64,000 nt of DNA from Thioclava marina (GTDB lineage: Bacteria > Pseudomonadota > Alphaproteobacteria > Rhodobacterales > Rhodobacteraceae), in the NCBI RefSeq assembly GCF_002020135.1, contig NZ_MPZS01000003.1, positions 496,001 through 560,000 of the forward strand. The letters are read 5' to 3'. Positions within the stretch are counted from its first letter, which is position 1, and each line of letters starts with the position of its first letter. Below, piece by piece: positions 21,338 through 29,633 of the stretch. Made by a program: the position numbers and the translations under genes. Under the pieces are notes generated by a model that worked only from the letters and a program-made list of their open reading frames with translations, made no database searches and was not told the DNA's origin.

Positions 21338-22387
21338 ATGAAACATCTCAAACTGGCCGGGCTGACCGCTGCCGCCGTCCTTTGGGCGAGCGGCGCGATG
21401 GCGGAACAGATCACATTGAAACTGCATCACTTCCTCGGCGCGAAGGCTCCGGTGCAGACGCAGATGCTCGAGCCGTGGGCAAAGCATGTGGAGGAGCTTT
21501 CCAACGGCAAGGTCAAAATCGAGATCTATCCGGCGATGACGCTGGGTGGTCGCCCGCCCGAGCTGGTGCAGCAGGTGCGCGATGGCGTCGTCGATCTGGT
21601 CTGGACGCTCAATGGCTACACGCCGGGCTTGTTCCCGCGCACCGAGGTCTTCGAGCTGCCGACCGTGTTCGACAACGACCCCGCCGCGACCAACCTCGCG
21701 ATGCGCGCGATGTTCGACGGCGACCTGAAGCAGGAATACGAGGATAAGGGCCTCGAGGTGATGTTCCTGCACGCGCATGCGGGCAACGGCATCCACACGG
21801 TCGATACGCCCGTGCATTCGCCCGCCGACGTCAAGGGCATGAAACTGCGCACGCCCTCGCGCACCGGTGCCTGGGTGATCGAGGCGCTCAACGCGCAGCC
21901 CGTCGCGATGCCGGTGCCCGAACTGCCGCAGGCGCTTTCCAAGAAGGTTGTCGACGGTGCGCTGATCCCGTGGGAAATCATCCCCGCGCTCAAGCTTCAG
22001 CAGCAGACCAAGTATCAGATCGAGGGTCAGGATCACTGGCGTCTGGGCACCTCGATCTTCCAGGTGTCGATGAACAAGGCGAAATGGGACAGCCTTCCCG
22101 ACGATGTGAAGGACGCGTTCCGCAAAGCCTCCGACGAAGAGTGGCTCAAGCAAGTCGGCCAGATCTGGCGCACCAGCGACGACAACGGCATCAAGGCCGC
22201 CGAAGCCGATGGCAACGAGCTGATCACTCTGAGCGCCGATGAAACCCAGGCGTTCAAGGACGCGATGCAGCCTGTGGTCACCCGTTGGGAGGACGAGGTG
22301 AAGGGGCAGGGGATCGACGGTGCCGCCCTCGTGCAGAAGGCGCGTGAGCTGACCGCCGAAGAAGCCAAGACCCTCGCGGGTCAATAA
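21338..22387 (+). CDS. TRAP transporter substrate-binding protein (DctP family)
   Basis: A 349-residue periplasmic solute-binding protein. A signal peptide (about residues 1-22, ending ASGAMA) precedes the DctP fold (LKLHHFLGAKAPVQ; the conserved Arg region KLRTPSRTGAW). TRAP systems use ion gradients to import organic acids. It begins 48 bp after pobA with AGGGAGGAAA upstream. Linkage to pobA/pca suggests 4-hydroxybenzoate or a related aromatic acid as ligand; this is inference from neighbourhood. Confidence 0.92.
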   Translation: MKHLKLAGLTAAAVLWASGAMAEQITLKLHHFLGAKAPVQTQMLEPWAKHVEELSNGKVKIEIYPAMTLGGRPPELVQQVRDGVVDLVWTLNGYTPGLFPRTEVFELPTVFDNDPAATNLAMRAMFDGDLKQEYEDKGLEVMFLHAHAGNGIHTVDTPVHSPADVKGMKLRTPSRTGAWVIEALNAQPVAMPVPELPQALSKKVVDGALIPWEIIPALKLQQQTKYQIEGQDHWRLGTSIFQVSMNKAKWDSLPDDVKDAFRKASDEEWLKQVGQIWRTSDDNGIKAAEADGNELITLSADETQAFKDAMQPVVTRWEDEVKGQGIDGAALVQKARELTAEEAKTLAGQ

Positions 22388-22405
22388 GACGGAGCGGCGA
22401 CGATC

Positions 22406-22888
22406 ATGCATTCTCCCATCGAAACCTTCCTGCGCAAGACGATCTACTTCTGGGCCCTTGCCGGGGGTGGAATGCTGGGCGCGATCGTCGCCGTGAATGT
22501 CTGGACCGTGCTGGGCGGCTTCATCGGACTTCCCTTCGCGGGGGACTTTGAGCTGACCGAAATGGGGGTCGCCATCGCGGCCTTCATGTTTCTGCCCTAC
22601 TGCCAGCTTGCAGACCAGAACGTCACCGCCGACATCTTCACCTCGAAGCTGAGCGCGGCGGTGCAGCGCCGGTTCTCTGCGATCGCTTCGGTTCTGGCGC
22701 TTGCGTTTGCGGCGCTGCTGCTATGGCGGATGTATCTGGGAATGCTCGATCAGAAATCCTATTCGCTCGCCACCACGATCCTGCAGATCCCGGTCTGGTG
22801 GGCCTATCTTCCTGCGCTGGCCTCGCTTGCGCTTCTCTTCATCGCGGCGGGGCTGAGCCTGCGCGACAACTGGACGGGGCGCGCCTGA
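22406..22888 (+). CDS. TRAP transporter small permease (DctQ family)
   Basis: A 160-residue membrane protein with four hydrophobic segments, as in DctQ. The conserved features are an amphipathic N-terminus, GDFELTEMGVAIAAFMFLPYCQL in two parts, and VTADIF. It lies 18 bp after the binding protein gene and overlaps the large permease gene by one base. Confidence 0.92.
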   Translation: MHSPIETFLRKTIYFWALAGGGMLGAIVAVNVWTVLGGFIGLPFAGDFELTEMGVAIAAFMFLPYCQLADQNVTADIFTSKLSAAVQRRFSAIASVLALAFAALLLWRMYLGMLDQKSYSLATTILQIPVWWAYLPALASLALLFIAAGLSLRDNWTGRA

Positions 22889-24246
22889 TGGACCCGATCA
22901 CCCTGGGCCTTCTCGGCCTGCTCATCCTTGTTGCCCTGATCGTCGCACGGGTGCCGATTGCCTATGCGATGATCGTCGTGGGCGCCGGCGGCACCGCGAT
23001 CATCAACGGCCCCGCCATCTTGCTCAGCCAGCTCAAGACGCTCGGCTACGGCCAGTTCTCGATCTATGACCTCTCGGTCGTGCCGATGTTCGTCCTGATG
23101 GGCGCGCTGGCGACCAAGACGGGCCTGTCGCGCGACATGTTCCGCGCCGCAAACGCCTGGTTCGGCTGGATGCGCGGCGGCACGGCAATGGCGGCGATCG
23201 CGGCTTGTGCGGGCTTTGGCGCGGTCTGCGGCTCCTCGCTCGCGACCGCCTCGACGATGGGCAAGGTCGCCCTGCCGGAGCTGGAGCGCTACAATTATTC
23301 GCCCGCGCTTGCGACAGGTTCGGTCGCGGCAGGCGGTGTGCTGGGCATCCTGATCCCGCCCTCGGTGATCCTTGTGATCTACGCGGTGATCGTCGAGGCC
23401 AATATCGTGACGATGTTCATGGCCGCGCTGATCCCCGGCCTGATCGCGGTCGTGCTGTTCCTCGTGACCATCGCGATCTATGTCCGCCTCGTACCCGGTG
23501 CAGGCCCCGCGCAAGGCGTGAGCGACCGGGCTGAATTCTGGTCGGCGACCCGTGGCGTCCTGCCGGTGCTTGCCATCTTCGGGGTGGTGATCGGCGGGAT
23601 CTATGCCGGTCTCTACAACCCCACGCCCGCCGCGGCGATCGGCGTCTTTGCCGTTTTCGTCTATGGCCTTGCGCGCGGGTTGATGAGCCGCGAGGCGCTG
23701 CGCTCCTCGATCCTCGAGACGGCAGGCACGACGGGCATGATCTACCTGATCCTGCTGGGCGCCGAACTGCTCAAGATCTTCATGTCGCGCGCGGGAGTTC
23801 CGCAGGCTGCGGCGGATATGGCGGTGAATTCCGGTCTGCCGCCGATGGCCGTGATGGCGATCTTGTTGATCGCACTTATCGTGCTGGGCTGTCTGATGGA
23901 CTCGATGTCGATGATCCTGCTGGTGCTGCCCTTCTTCTGGCCGGTTCTCGTCGAGATCAACGGCGGGCTCTACCAGATGGCCGATGGCTCGGGCTTCGGT
24001 CTTTCGACCGACGAGCTGAAGGTCTGGTTCGGCATCCTTGCCCTCGTGGTGGTGGAATTGGGGCTGATCACGCCCCCGGTCGGGATGAACGTCTTCGTCA
24101 TCTCCGCGCTCGCGAAGAACGTGCCGATGGGCACGACCTTCCGCGGCGTATTCCCGTTCTTCTTGTCAGAGCTCGTCCGCGTGGCGCTATTGCTCGCATT
24201 CCCTGCTTTGACACTTTGGTTGCCCCGCTTGTTGGGGGGCGCCTGA
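22888..24246 (+). CDS. TRAP transporter large permease (DctM family)
   Basis: The ion-coupled transport channel, 452 residues with about 12 membrane segments. Typical DctM blocks are visible (VPMFVLMGALATKTGLSRDMF; AGFGAVCGSSLATASTMGKV; GILIPPSVILVIYAV; ELGLITPPVGMNVFV), each shown here only in part of its full context. The ATG at 22888 overlaps the DctQ stop. It is the last gene before the tRNA-Asn island region. Confidence 0.93.
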   Translation: MDPITLGLLGLLILVALIVARVPIAYAMIVVGAGGTAIINGPAILLSQLKTLGYGQFSIYDLSVVPMFVLMGALATKTGLSRDMFRAANAWFGWMRGGTAMAAIAACAGFGAVCGSSLATASTMGKVALPELERYNYSPALATGSVAAGGVLGILIPPSVILVIYAVIVEANIVTMFMAALIPGLIAVVLFLVTIAIYVRLVPGAGPAQGVSDRAEFWSATRGVLPVLAIFGVVIGGIYAGLYNPTPAAAIGVFAVFVYGLARGLMSREALRSSILETAGTTGMIYLILLGAELLKIFMSRAGVPQAAADMAVNSGLPPMAVMAILLIALIVLGCLMDSMSMILLVLPFFWPVLVEINGGLYQMADGSGFGLSTDELKVWFGILALVVVELGLITPPVGMNVFVISALAKNVPMGTTFRGVFPFFLSELVRVALLLAFPALTLWLPRLLGGA

Positions 24247-24263
24247 GTCCCTCGACAAACACT

Positions 24264-24298
24264 CAGCCCCTCGGAGTTTTCATGGATCGGAGGGGCTG
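24264..24298 (+). terminator. Hairpin after dctM, probable terminator
   Basis: CAGCCCCTC and GAGGGGCTG form a 9-bp stem with a 17-nt loop 17 bp after the dctM stop. There is no T-run, so it may be Rho-assisted or only an mRNA-stabilising stem. Confidence 0.45.
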
Positions 24299-24343
24299 TG
24301 GGTGTCGGTTGCGCAAACCGGAAGACGAGAAAGACGCCCCAAT

Positions 24344-24480
24344 CCGCCGCGCGCAGTGAGGAAGGTCGGTTGGCGTGTGTGCATTTGCTGCACCAAGCCG
24401 TTCTGGAGTGAGGACACCACCCGCCAACGCCTGTGTGGCGAGTGCAAAGCGCCTCCGAAGGTGCAGAGACGAACACCATA
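24344..24480 (+). pseudogene. 3' remnant of the island zinc-ribbon gene
   Basis: Translation ending at the TAA at 24478-24480 gives VRKVGWRVCICCTKPFWSED and on to RLCGECKAPPKVQRRTP. This matches the C-terminus of the intact protein ending at 34534 with a few substitutions. Both CxxC pairs are preserved. The 5' part is missing; upstream sequence is unrelated and abuts the dctM hairpin. It indicates that most of a sister element was deleted. Confidence 0.75.
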
Positions 24481-24603
24481 ACCGTCGCGCGGAGTGGCAG
24501 CGACGGAGCGGTCTCGCCAACCGCCCGAGGCATAGCGGTTCAGTCCCTCGTTAAACGCAACAACCGCAGTCAGGGCGGGGTAACTCCTTTCCCCGTGACC
24601 TGT
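24481..24603 (+). ncRNA. Conserved structured non-coding block of the islands (left copy)
   Basis: There is no credible reading frame. The block is nearly identical to 34534-34656, with only a handful of changes, while adjacent coding sequence has diverged more. Self-complementary pairs include CCGTCGC/GCGACGG (24482-24506), GCGGT/ACCGC and GGGG/CCCC near 24578-24596. It runs directly into an 11-bp terminator stem. A small RNA, a packaging site or an origin-like element are all possible. Confidence 0.35.
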
Positions 24604-24638
24604 AAGCGCCTCGGGAACATGGCTTCCGGGGCGCTTTT
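24604..24638 (+). terminator. Intrinsic terminator at the end of the left repeat
   Basis: The stem AAGCGCCTCGG pairs with CCGGGGCGCTT (11 bp with one G-T) and is followed by TTTT. It overlaps the stop codon of the convergent DUF4145 pseudogene, so it may act in both directions. Confidence 0.75.
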
Positions 24639-25421
24639 ACTTGCCGTCGCGCTTCTCAATCGCTTTGCGTGCATCTTCCGGGAGCGCCGCGTAGACCTCA
24701 TCAACGTGCTTGGGTTCGGAGATCATCTTTTCCACGATCAGATTGAGTAGCCGGAAGAGGCTTTCAGCGGTCGCCCTATCGTCCTTGAGGTCGATCTGAC
24801 CGGGGTGGACAGCGTTGTTCCCAACCACCCGCACCACATCGAGGGCCTTCTGAATGCGAGGGTCGAGGCCGCCTGCAACAAGGGCTTTGATGTCGTCGTT
24901 GATGTTCTTGCCCGGCTGACCGAGGTGCTTGCACAATTTCTGGATGCCGAGACGGTGAGAGCCGCCGCCCCTCTAGCCGACAGGTCAAGGATAGTGCTGG
25001 CCTCATCGTAGTCCCGGCGAATTTCCTCTGGCATGTCGGGGTTGGCAGGCGGTGCTTCCCCCCGCGTAGGGTAGACTAGACGGTCATAGATCCAGACGCT
25101 GATCTGGTCGCAATTGTAGCATCGCGAAATACTGACGTTGTTTAGGTCGAAGTCGACGTATTGGCTCTTCTTCCTTTTTTCTAGGTAGGGGAAGCCCTTA
25201 CCCATCTTGTTCGCCCAGTCGGTCATCTCCTGCTTGAATTCGCGGTCCTCGATGTCGTCGAAGTTGAACTGCTTAGCCCCTTTTTCGCCTACCACCGTGG
25301 GCAAGGGGTAGTCTCGGCTCCTGGGCTCGCCGAAGGCCGCGTACCAGAATTGTGTACACAGGGCGCTACAGTGCGGGCAGTTGAAGGCGGTCTCGTTGAC
25401 CGAGGGGGAAACGTATTTCAT
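24637..25421 (-). pseudogene. DUF4145-type protein gene, frameshifted
   Basis: The N-terminal part (ATG at 25421, MKYVSPSVNE) carries two zinc-ribbon CxxC pairs (CPHC and CYNC), typical of DUF4145 proteins. The domain then continues in another frame: [20 protein letters not shown], then [17 protein letters not shown], to a TAA at 24637. Adding one C in the minus-strand run CTCACC (about 24955-24961) restores [12 protein letters not shown], the expected helix. It is either a real inactivating deletion or a sequencing error. DUF4145 proteins often accompany restriction and other defence genes. It lies between the sister-element repeat and its att copy, in the position of end cargo. Confidence 0.75.
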
Positions 25422-25519
25422 GCGCAAGCCACTGAATCGAAACGAGGGTTACTGAAATCTAGCACGTTGGATGTGGCAACGAAACCGAACGTCGACGTTT
25501 GCTTGCTAATTGGTTGCTA

Positions 25520-25632
25520 GGTAGGTCTGGAACTACAAAGACCGCCAGTGGCGGTCTCGGTAAGTAGCTGCTTTTATTTGAGATTTTGGCTCCGGCGGTA
25601 GGGATCGAACCTACGACCAATTGATTAACAGT
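25520..25632. repeat. Left copy of the 113-bp tRNA-Asn-derived repeat, including attL
   Basis: This aligns without gaps to 34740-34852 (offset 9220) with about 7 mismatches. The last 46 bp (25587-25632) are identical and equal the tRNA-Asn sequence from the anticodon loop to the CCA end. The rest contains the terminator hairpin found downstream of the tRNA. It is the left junction of the integrated element and also the relic right end of the older sister element. Confidence 0.9.
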
Positions 25633-25784
25633 ATCGGGCGGGCGAGCTATACCCAGCTCTATGTTCCTATATGTAGCTATATTTATTAACGATTTCAGTT
25701 GCTTGGCTCGAACGATAAGCCCTAAGCAAATAGCTCGTAGCTATATCGCTCGTGCTTACGACTTGCTTATGAGGAGCCAAGACC

Positions 25785-27098
25785 ATGCCCAAGCCGACCT
25801 CGAAACACCCGCCCGTGAAGCTCACCAAGGGCTACGTCGACCGCATCAAGCCCGGTCCCAAGGACGAGTTCCATTGGGACACCGACACCAAGGGGTTCGG
25901 CGTCCGCTGCACCCCCACAGGCAAGCTCACCTTCGTCGTCCAGGGGCGCCCGAACCCCGACAAGCCCGCTGCCCGCATCACCATTGGTCCCTATGGCGTG
26001 TTCACCGTGGACAATGCGCGCGTCACCGCCCGCGAATACCTGCTCGACATGGCCAAGGGTATCGACCCGCGCGCGGTGAAGAAGCAGGAGCAGGCAGAGG
26101 GGGTGACGCTGAAGGAGGTCTATGACAGCTACGTCAGCCGACCCGGCAAGCTCAAGGCGAGCACCCGCCAGTGGTATGGGTTCTACGTCACCAAGGTGTT
26201 CGCTGACTGGCAGCATCGCCCTGTGGTGGAGATCACCCGCGACATGGTGCGGGAGCGGCACGGCAAGATCATGGCCGAGGGCCTGCCGGGGAAGAAGCGT
26301 AAGGGCGGGGCACCGGCCAGCGCCAATAGCGCAATGACCGTGCTGCGCATCCTGCTCAACTACGCCGCCGACGAGCACGAGCTTGCCGATGGCACGCCGT
26401 TGATCCCCGTTAACCCGGTTCGCGCGATGAAGCGTCACTGGGCACCGGCAGGGGACCGCAGCGAGTGGTATATCCCCTTCGACCGGGTCGGGGCGGTCTG
26501 GAACATGCTGCATGAGGCGCGCGCCACGGCACGCAACCGGGATGCACGCGCCGGGGTCAACTACGTCATGTTCCTGATGCTGGTTGGCCGACGCCGTGGG
26601 GAAGCGCAGAGTCTCCGTTGGGACGAGGTTCACATCGACCGCGACGACCCGTCCGCGTCTTACTGGTTCCTCCGGGACCAGAAGTTCGGCAAGCCGGTGC
26701 GGTTGCCCCTGTCGTCTGCTGCGATTGCGGTGCTCGACGCTTGCGAGCGGGTCGAGGGGAATGACCATGTGTTCCCGAGCAGGGGTAAGAGCGGCCACAT
26801 CCGCGATCCTCGCGCGACATTCGACAGGGTGGACAAGGCGGCCGGGCGAAAGGTCGGGGCACACGGGCTGCGGCGCACGCTGGTCAATGTCGCGCAGAGG
26901 GAGTTTGATATTGAGCGGTTTCGCATCAAGATGCTGGTCGGCCACCAGCCGGACGCGAGCGACGTGACCGCGCGCTATTACACCGACTTGTCCGACCTGA
27001 CGTTCCTTCACCCGGTCATTGAGACCGTGGGTGAGTGGGTCGTGCAGAAAGGTCGGGTCGCGGCAGGCGAGAACGTGGTGTCGCTGCGGGCTTCGTGA
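25785..27098 (+). CDS. Tyrosine recombinase/integrase
   Basis: A 437-residue site-specific recombinase that would insert and excise the island at tRNA-Asn. The N-terminal DUF4102-like arm-binding region (GFGVRCTPTGKLTFVVQGR) is followed by a SAM-like core-binding domain. The catalytic domain shows Arg near 268 (LVGRRRGEAQSLRW), HGLRR near 361-364, GHQ near 386 and Tyr near 396 (ARYYTDL). GAGGAG precedes the ATG. It lies 153 bp inside attL and reads into the element. Confidence 0.95.
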   Translation: MPKPTSKHPPVKLTKGYVDRIKPGPKDEFHWDTDTKGFGVRCTPTGKLTFVVQGRPNPDKPAARITIGPYGVFTVDNARVTAREYLLDMAKGIDPRAVKKQEQAEGVTLKEVYDSYVSRPGKLKASTRQWYGFYVTKVFADWQHRPVVEITRDMVRERHGKIMAEGLPGKKRKGGAPASANSAMTVLRILLNYAADEHELADGTPLIPVNPVRAMKRHWAPAGDRSEWYIPFDRVGAVWNMLHEARATARNRDARAGVNYVMFLMLVGRRRGEAQSLRWDEVHIDRDDPSASYWFLRDQKFGKPVRLPLSSAAIAVLDACERVEGNDHVFPSRGKSGHIRDPRATFDRVDKAAGRKVGAHGLRRTLVNVAQREFDIERFRIKMLVGHQPDASDVTARYYTDLSDLTFLHPVIETVGEWVVQKGRVAAGENVVSLRAS

Positions 27099-27189
27099 GG
27101 GGTGAACCCGGCGCTGCAATTTGTTCCAAGCTTCAATTGAACCACTACTGATAGTGTCGTATAGGTGCTGATCTACATAGGAGAGTAGT

Positions 27190-28122
27190 TTGTCGTTCCT
27201 GCCGCGCGCGATTCGTCCAAAAGCCCCGCCGATCAAGACACAAGGCATCAAAACCAAAGTCGTACCATTGATTGCCCGCTCTATCGTGTGGGATGGTGAG
27301 GGACGGTGGATAGAGCCGTTCCTTGGGTCCGGCGTCGTGGCGCTGAACATCGGCCCGCAACGAGCCGTTCTTGCAGACACCAACGAGCACATGATCGACC
27401 TCTATCGCGGCATTCAAGATGGCGCGATCAACGGGCGCTCGATGCGGCAGTACCTCGAACGCGAAGGCTCCGAACTACTCGACAAAGGCGAGTCGCATTA
27501 CTACGCAGTGCGCGAACGCTTCAACGAGCACGGCGATCCGTTCGACTTCGTGTTCCTGAGCCGCTCCTGTTTCAACGGCATGATGCGGTTCAACAAGAAG
27601 GGTGGGTTCAACGTGCCTTTCTGCCGAAAGCCCGAACGCTTCCGGCCTGCGCTCGTGACCAAGATCGTGAACCAAGTCGAGTGGGCGCGGGGAGCGATGG
27701 AAGGCAAGGACTGGGATTTTGTTGTGCAGGACTGGCGAGCAACGATTGCGTCGGCGAAACCCGGCGACATGATCTACTGCGATCCGCCTTACGTTGGCCG
27801 GCACACGGACTACTACAACGGCTTCACCGACGAGGAATCCGACGACCTTGCACGGGCGCTGATCGCGACCGATGCGTCCTTCGCTCTGTCGAACTGGCTC
27901 GAGAATAAGTACCGCCGCAACGAATATGTCGACCGCTGGTTCTCAAGCCACCCGCAGCGAACCATGTCGCACTTCTATCATGTCGGTCCGCAAGAGGCCT
28001 TGCGGAACGAGATGACCGAAGTGGTGATCCTATCAACGTGTGCGGCGGCTGAGCCTGTTGAGGAGACGCAGAAGGAGTCTTCGCTACCCCTGTTTGAAGC
28101 TGCGGAACTCACCGATGTTTGA
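27190..28122 (+). CDS. Type II adenine-specific DNA methyltransferase, EcoRV-type (predicted GATATC)
   Basis: A 310-residue D12-class N6-adenine methyltransferase. Motif I reads WIEPFLGSGVVALNI and the catalytic motif IV is DPPY in YCDPPYVGRH. Blocks such as PPIKTQGIKTKVVPLI, SRSCFNGMMRFNKKGGFNVP and FCRKPERF resemble M.EcoRV. The start is a TTG at 27190 with AGGAGAG upstream. It faces a gene that is plainly an EcoRV homologue, and the two overlap tail to tail by 39 bp. It would protect host GATATC sites. Family call is certain; specificity is inferred mainly from the partner enzyme. Confidence 0.92.
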   Translation: MSFLPRAIRPKAPPIKTQGIKTKVVPLIARSIVWDGEGRWIEPFLGSGVVALNIGPQRAVLADTNEHMIDLYRGIQDGAINGRSMRQYLEREGSELLDKGESHYYAVRERFNEHGDPFDFVFLSRSCFNGMMRFNKKGGFNVPFCRKPERFRPALVTKIVNQVEWARGAMEGKDWDFVVQDWRATIASAKPGDMIYCDPPYVGRHTDYYNGFTDEESDDLARALIATDASFALSNWLENKYRRNEYVDRWFSSHPQRTMSHFYHVGPQEALRNEMTEVVILSTCAAAEPVEETQKESSLPLFEAAELTDV

Positions 28123-28821
28123 AAAGTCGCTGCGGTCAGCTTTCGTGCGACCGTAGGCGCGCCAGTAGGCAAGGAACTCGTCCTCGGATTCGAACGGCCC
28201 ATTGCCCGCGCGAAAATCTTCAATCGTGCCGTTGATGGAGCCGATGTTAGTGGTGTTACCGCTGCCCGCACGGTCGGACGAAATGCGCCATTTCTCCTGC
28301 ACAAACACCTCGACATTGCCGAAGGGCAGCGGAATGTCGGTTAACTGGTCGACCGAGAACTTGTGCTCAGCTTGCGCTTTCTTCTCCGCGATCCGATTGT
28401 AAACGAACCCGATCACCCAGTGTTCCGCGTAGTGATCGAACGGGAAGACAATGTTCTTCTTCTCGTTTCCAGGCCGGATGAAACTGGTGTAGCCGCCGAG
28501 GGTATAGCTGAACTTGTCGTCGTCGTGAATGCGGTAGGTCGTCTTCACGTCGACGGCGATCTTGCCCATCGCGCCAATGCCTCTGTGGAAAGTGAAGTCC
28601 GGGTAGTGGTTCTGCACGGTCGGTTCGAGGCATTCATACCCAAGCGCTTTCGCCGTCGCATAGACTGCGGGGCGGCTGACCAACTCGAAGATGGTGCTCA
28701 GGACCTTGGTGTCTGCGCCGAGCGGATATACACATCCGGACTGATCCACGATGCCGCAAACGCCATAGCTGTCAGCCAGTTTGTCCAGCTCGTTCGTCAA
28801 AGTTTCCTGTAGTTCTGACAC
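28084..28821 (-). CDS. Type IIP restriction endonuclease, EcoRV homologue (predicted GATATC)
   Basis: A 245-residue enzyme, the same size as R.EcoRV. Active-site residues are conserved: Pro74-Asp75 in QNHYPDF, and Asp91 and Lys93 in AVDVKTTY (EcoRV D74, D90, K92). The DNA-recognition R-loop GSGNTTNIGS (186-195) and Q-loop QN (70-71) match EcoRV as remembered, so blunt cleavage at GATATC is predicted. Other shared blocks are YPLGADTKVLSTIFEL, YTLGGYTSFIR and EDEFLAYWR. The start is a GTG at 28821 behind GGAGG. It is convergent with its methylase gene; no controller (C) protein gene is seen. High GC suits long residence in this lineage. Confidence 0.95.
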   Translation of the reverse strand: MSELQETLTNELDKLADSYGVCGIVDQSGCVYPLGADTKVLSTIFELVSRPAVYATAKALGYECLEPTVQNHYPDFTFHRGIGAMGKIAVDVKTTYRIHDDDKFSYTLGGYTSFIRPGNEKKNIVFPFDHYAEHWVIGFVYNRIAEKKAQAEHKFSVDQLTDIPLPFGNVEVFVQEKWRISSDRAGSGNTTNIGSINGTIEDFRAGNGPFESEDEFLAYWRAYGRTKADRSDFSNIGEFRSFKQG

Positions 28822-29167
28822 CTCAGCCTCCGAGATTCTATCTATTTTCTCAAGACTTATCGAAGGAAGCTGGTCGGGTCAAAATGAACCGAGCGCGGAA
28901 GCACTGTGATGGGCGCAATGGGAGGGGATTTATCCATGTGCAGAAAGAGCTTGCTCGACCTAGTCGCGGCAACGTATAGGTACGTATGCCCTCAGCTAAA
29001 TGAGGGTCGTGCCGGAGACGGGGCACACTAAGAATACTGTCTCCGAGATCCGATGAAGCAAGGGTAGCCAGTCCCCCAGGGCATCGGACACTGCCAGATC
29101 GGCATTCGGCCTGATCTGGTGCTGGTGACCACAGCGCAAGCCAACACTTGTCGCCGGAGTCACCTGA
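28822..29167. other. Intergenic region without a supported gene
   Basis: This 346-bp region separates the endonuclease start from the HTH gene. An open minus-strand frame here has no family resemblance or start signals. It should hold the endonuclease promoter (minus strand) and the promoter of the replication module (plus strand); none was located with confidence. Confidence 0.4.
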
Positions 29168-29491
29168 ATGACCCAAACGATTGATCTGAACGACCTGCTG
29201 ACCAATGAGGACGCGGCGCGCCTCCTTGGCATCAAACCCACCACCCTCGAAATGTGGCGCTACCTCGGGAAAGGACCGCCCTTCCTGAAACTCGGTGACG
29301 TGCCGCAGTCGCCCGTCCGCTACCTGCGCTCGGCAGTCATGGCTTGGCTGGCTGAACGCTCCTACCGCAACACCAGCGAAGCGACCGCCGCGATGCGCGT
29401 TGCCCCGGTGAAGGTCGCGCCCGGTGCAATCCCCGGTCCTTGGACGAACGGGAAACGCAACGTCAACCAGTCGGGCGGTGCATCGGAATGA
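29168..29491 (+). CDS. AlpA/excisionase-like helix-turn-helix protein
   Basis: A 107-residue protein whose N-terminal 65 residues form a MerR-like winged helix (LTNEDAARLLGIKPTTLEMW, then SPVRYLRSAVMAWLAE). The Ala/Pro-rich tail is disordered. Such proteins act as excisionases or early activators in P4-like and integrative elements, here between the restriction-modification pair and the primase. Which of these roles it has cannot be told from sequence. Confidence 0.8.
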   Translation: MTQTIDLNDLLTNEDAARLLGIKPTTLEMWRYLGKGPPFLKLGDVPQSPVRYLRSAVMAWLAERSYRNTSEATAAMRVAPVKVAPGAIPGPWTNGKRNVNQSGGASE

Positions 29492-29633
29492 AATTGCTGT
29501 CGAACTTTGAAGTGACGGTTCGTCGGCAAGCCTGCCGTAAGCCCACTTCACGAAAACAGCCGGGCGCTGAGCACACCCGGCTGTCGATCGTCTACCCCTG
29601 CCAACAGCCTGATACGAGGAAGGACTGGTCGGC

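Larger units (their letters stand above)
24344..24638 (+). repeat. Left copy of a 295-bp direct repeat shared by the two tRNA-Asn elements
   Basis: This block aligns without gaps to 34397-34691 (constant offset 10053), with about 15-20 mismatches by eye. Most of these lie in the first 65 bases, which are coding; the last 160 bases are nearly identical. It holds the 3' end of a zinc-ribbon gene, a conserved non-coding stretch and a terminator. It marks the remnant of a second, related element. Confidence 0.88.
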
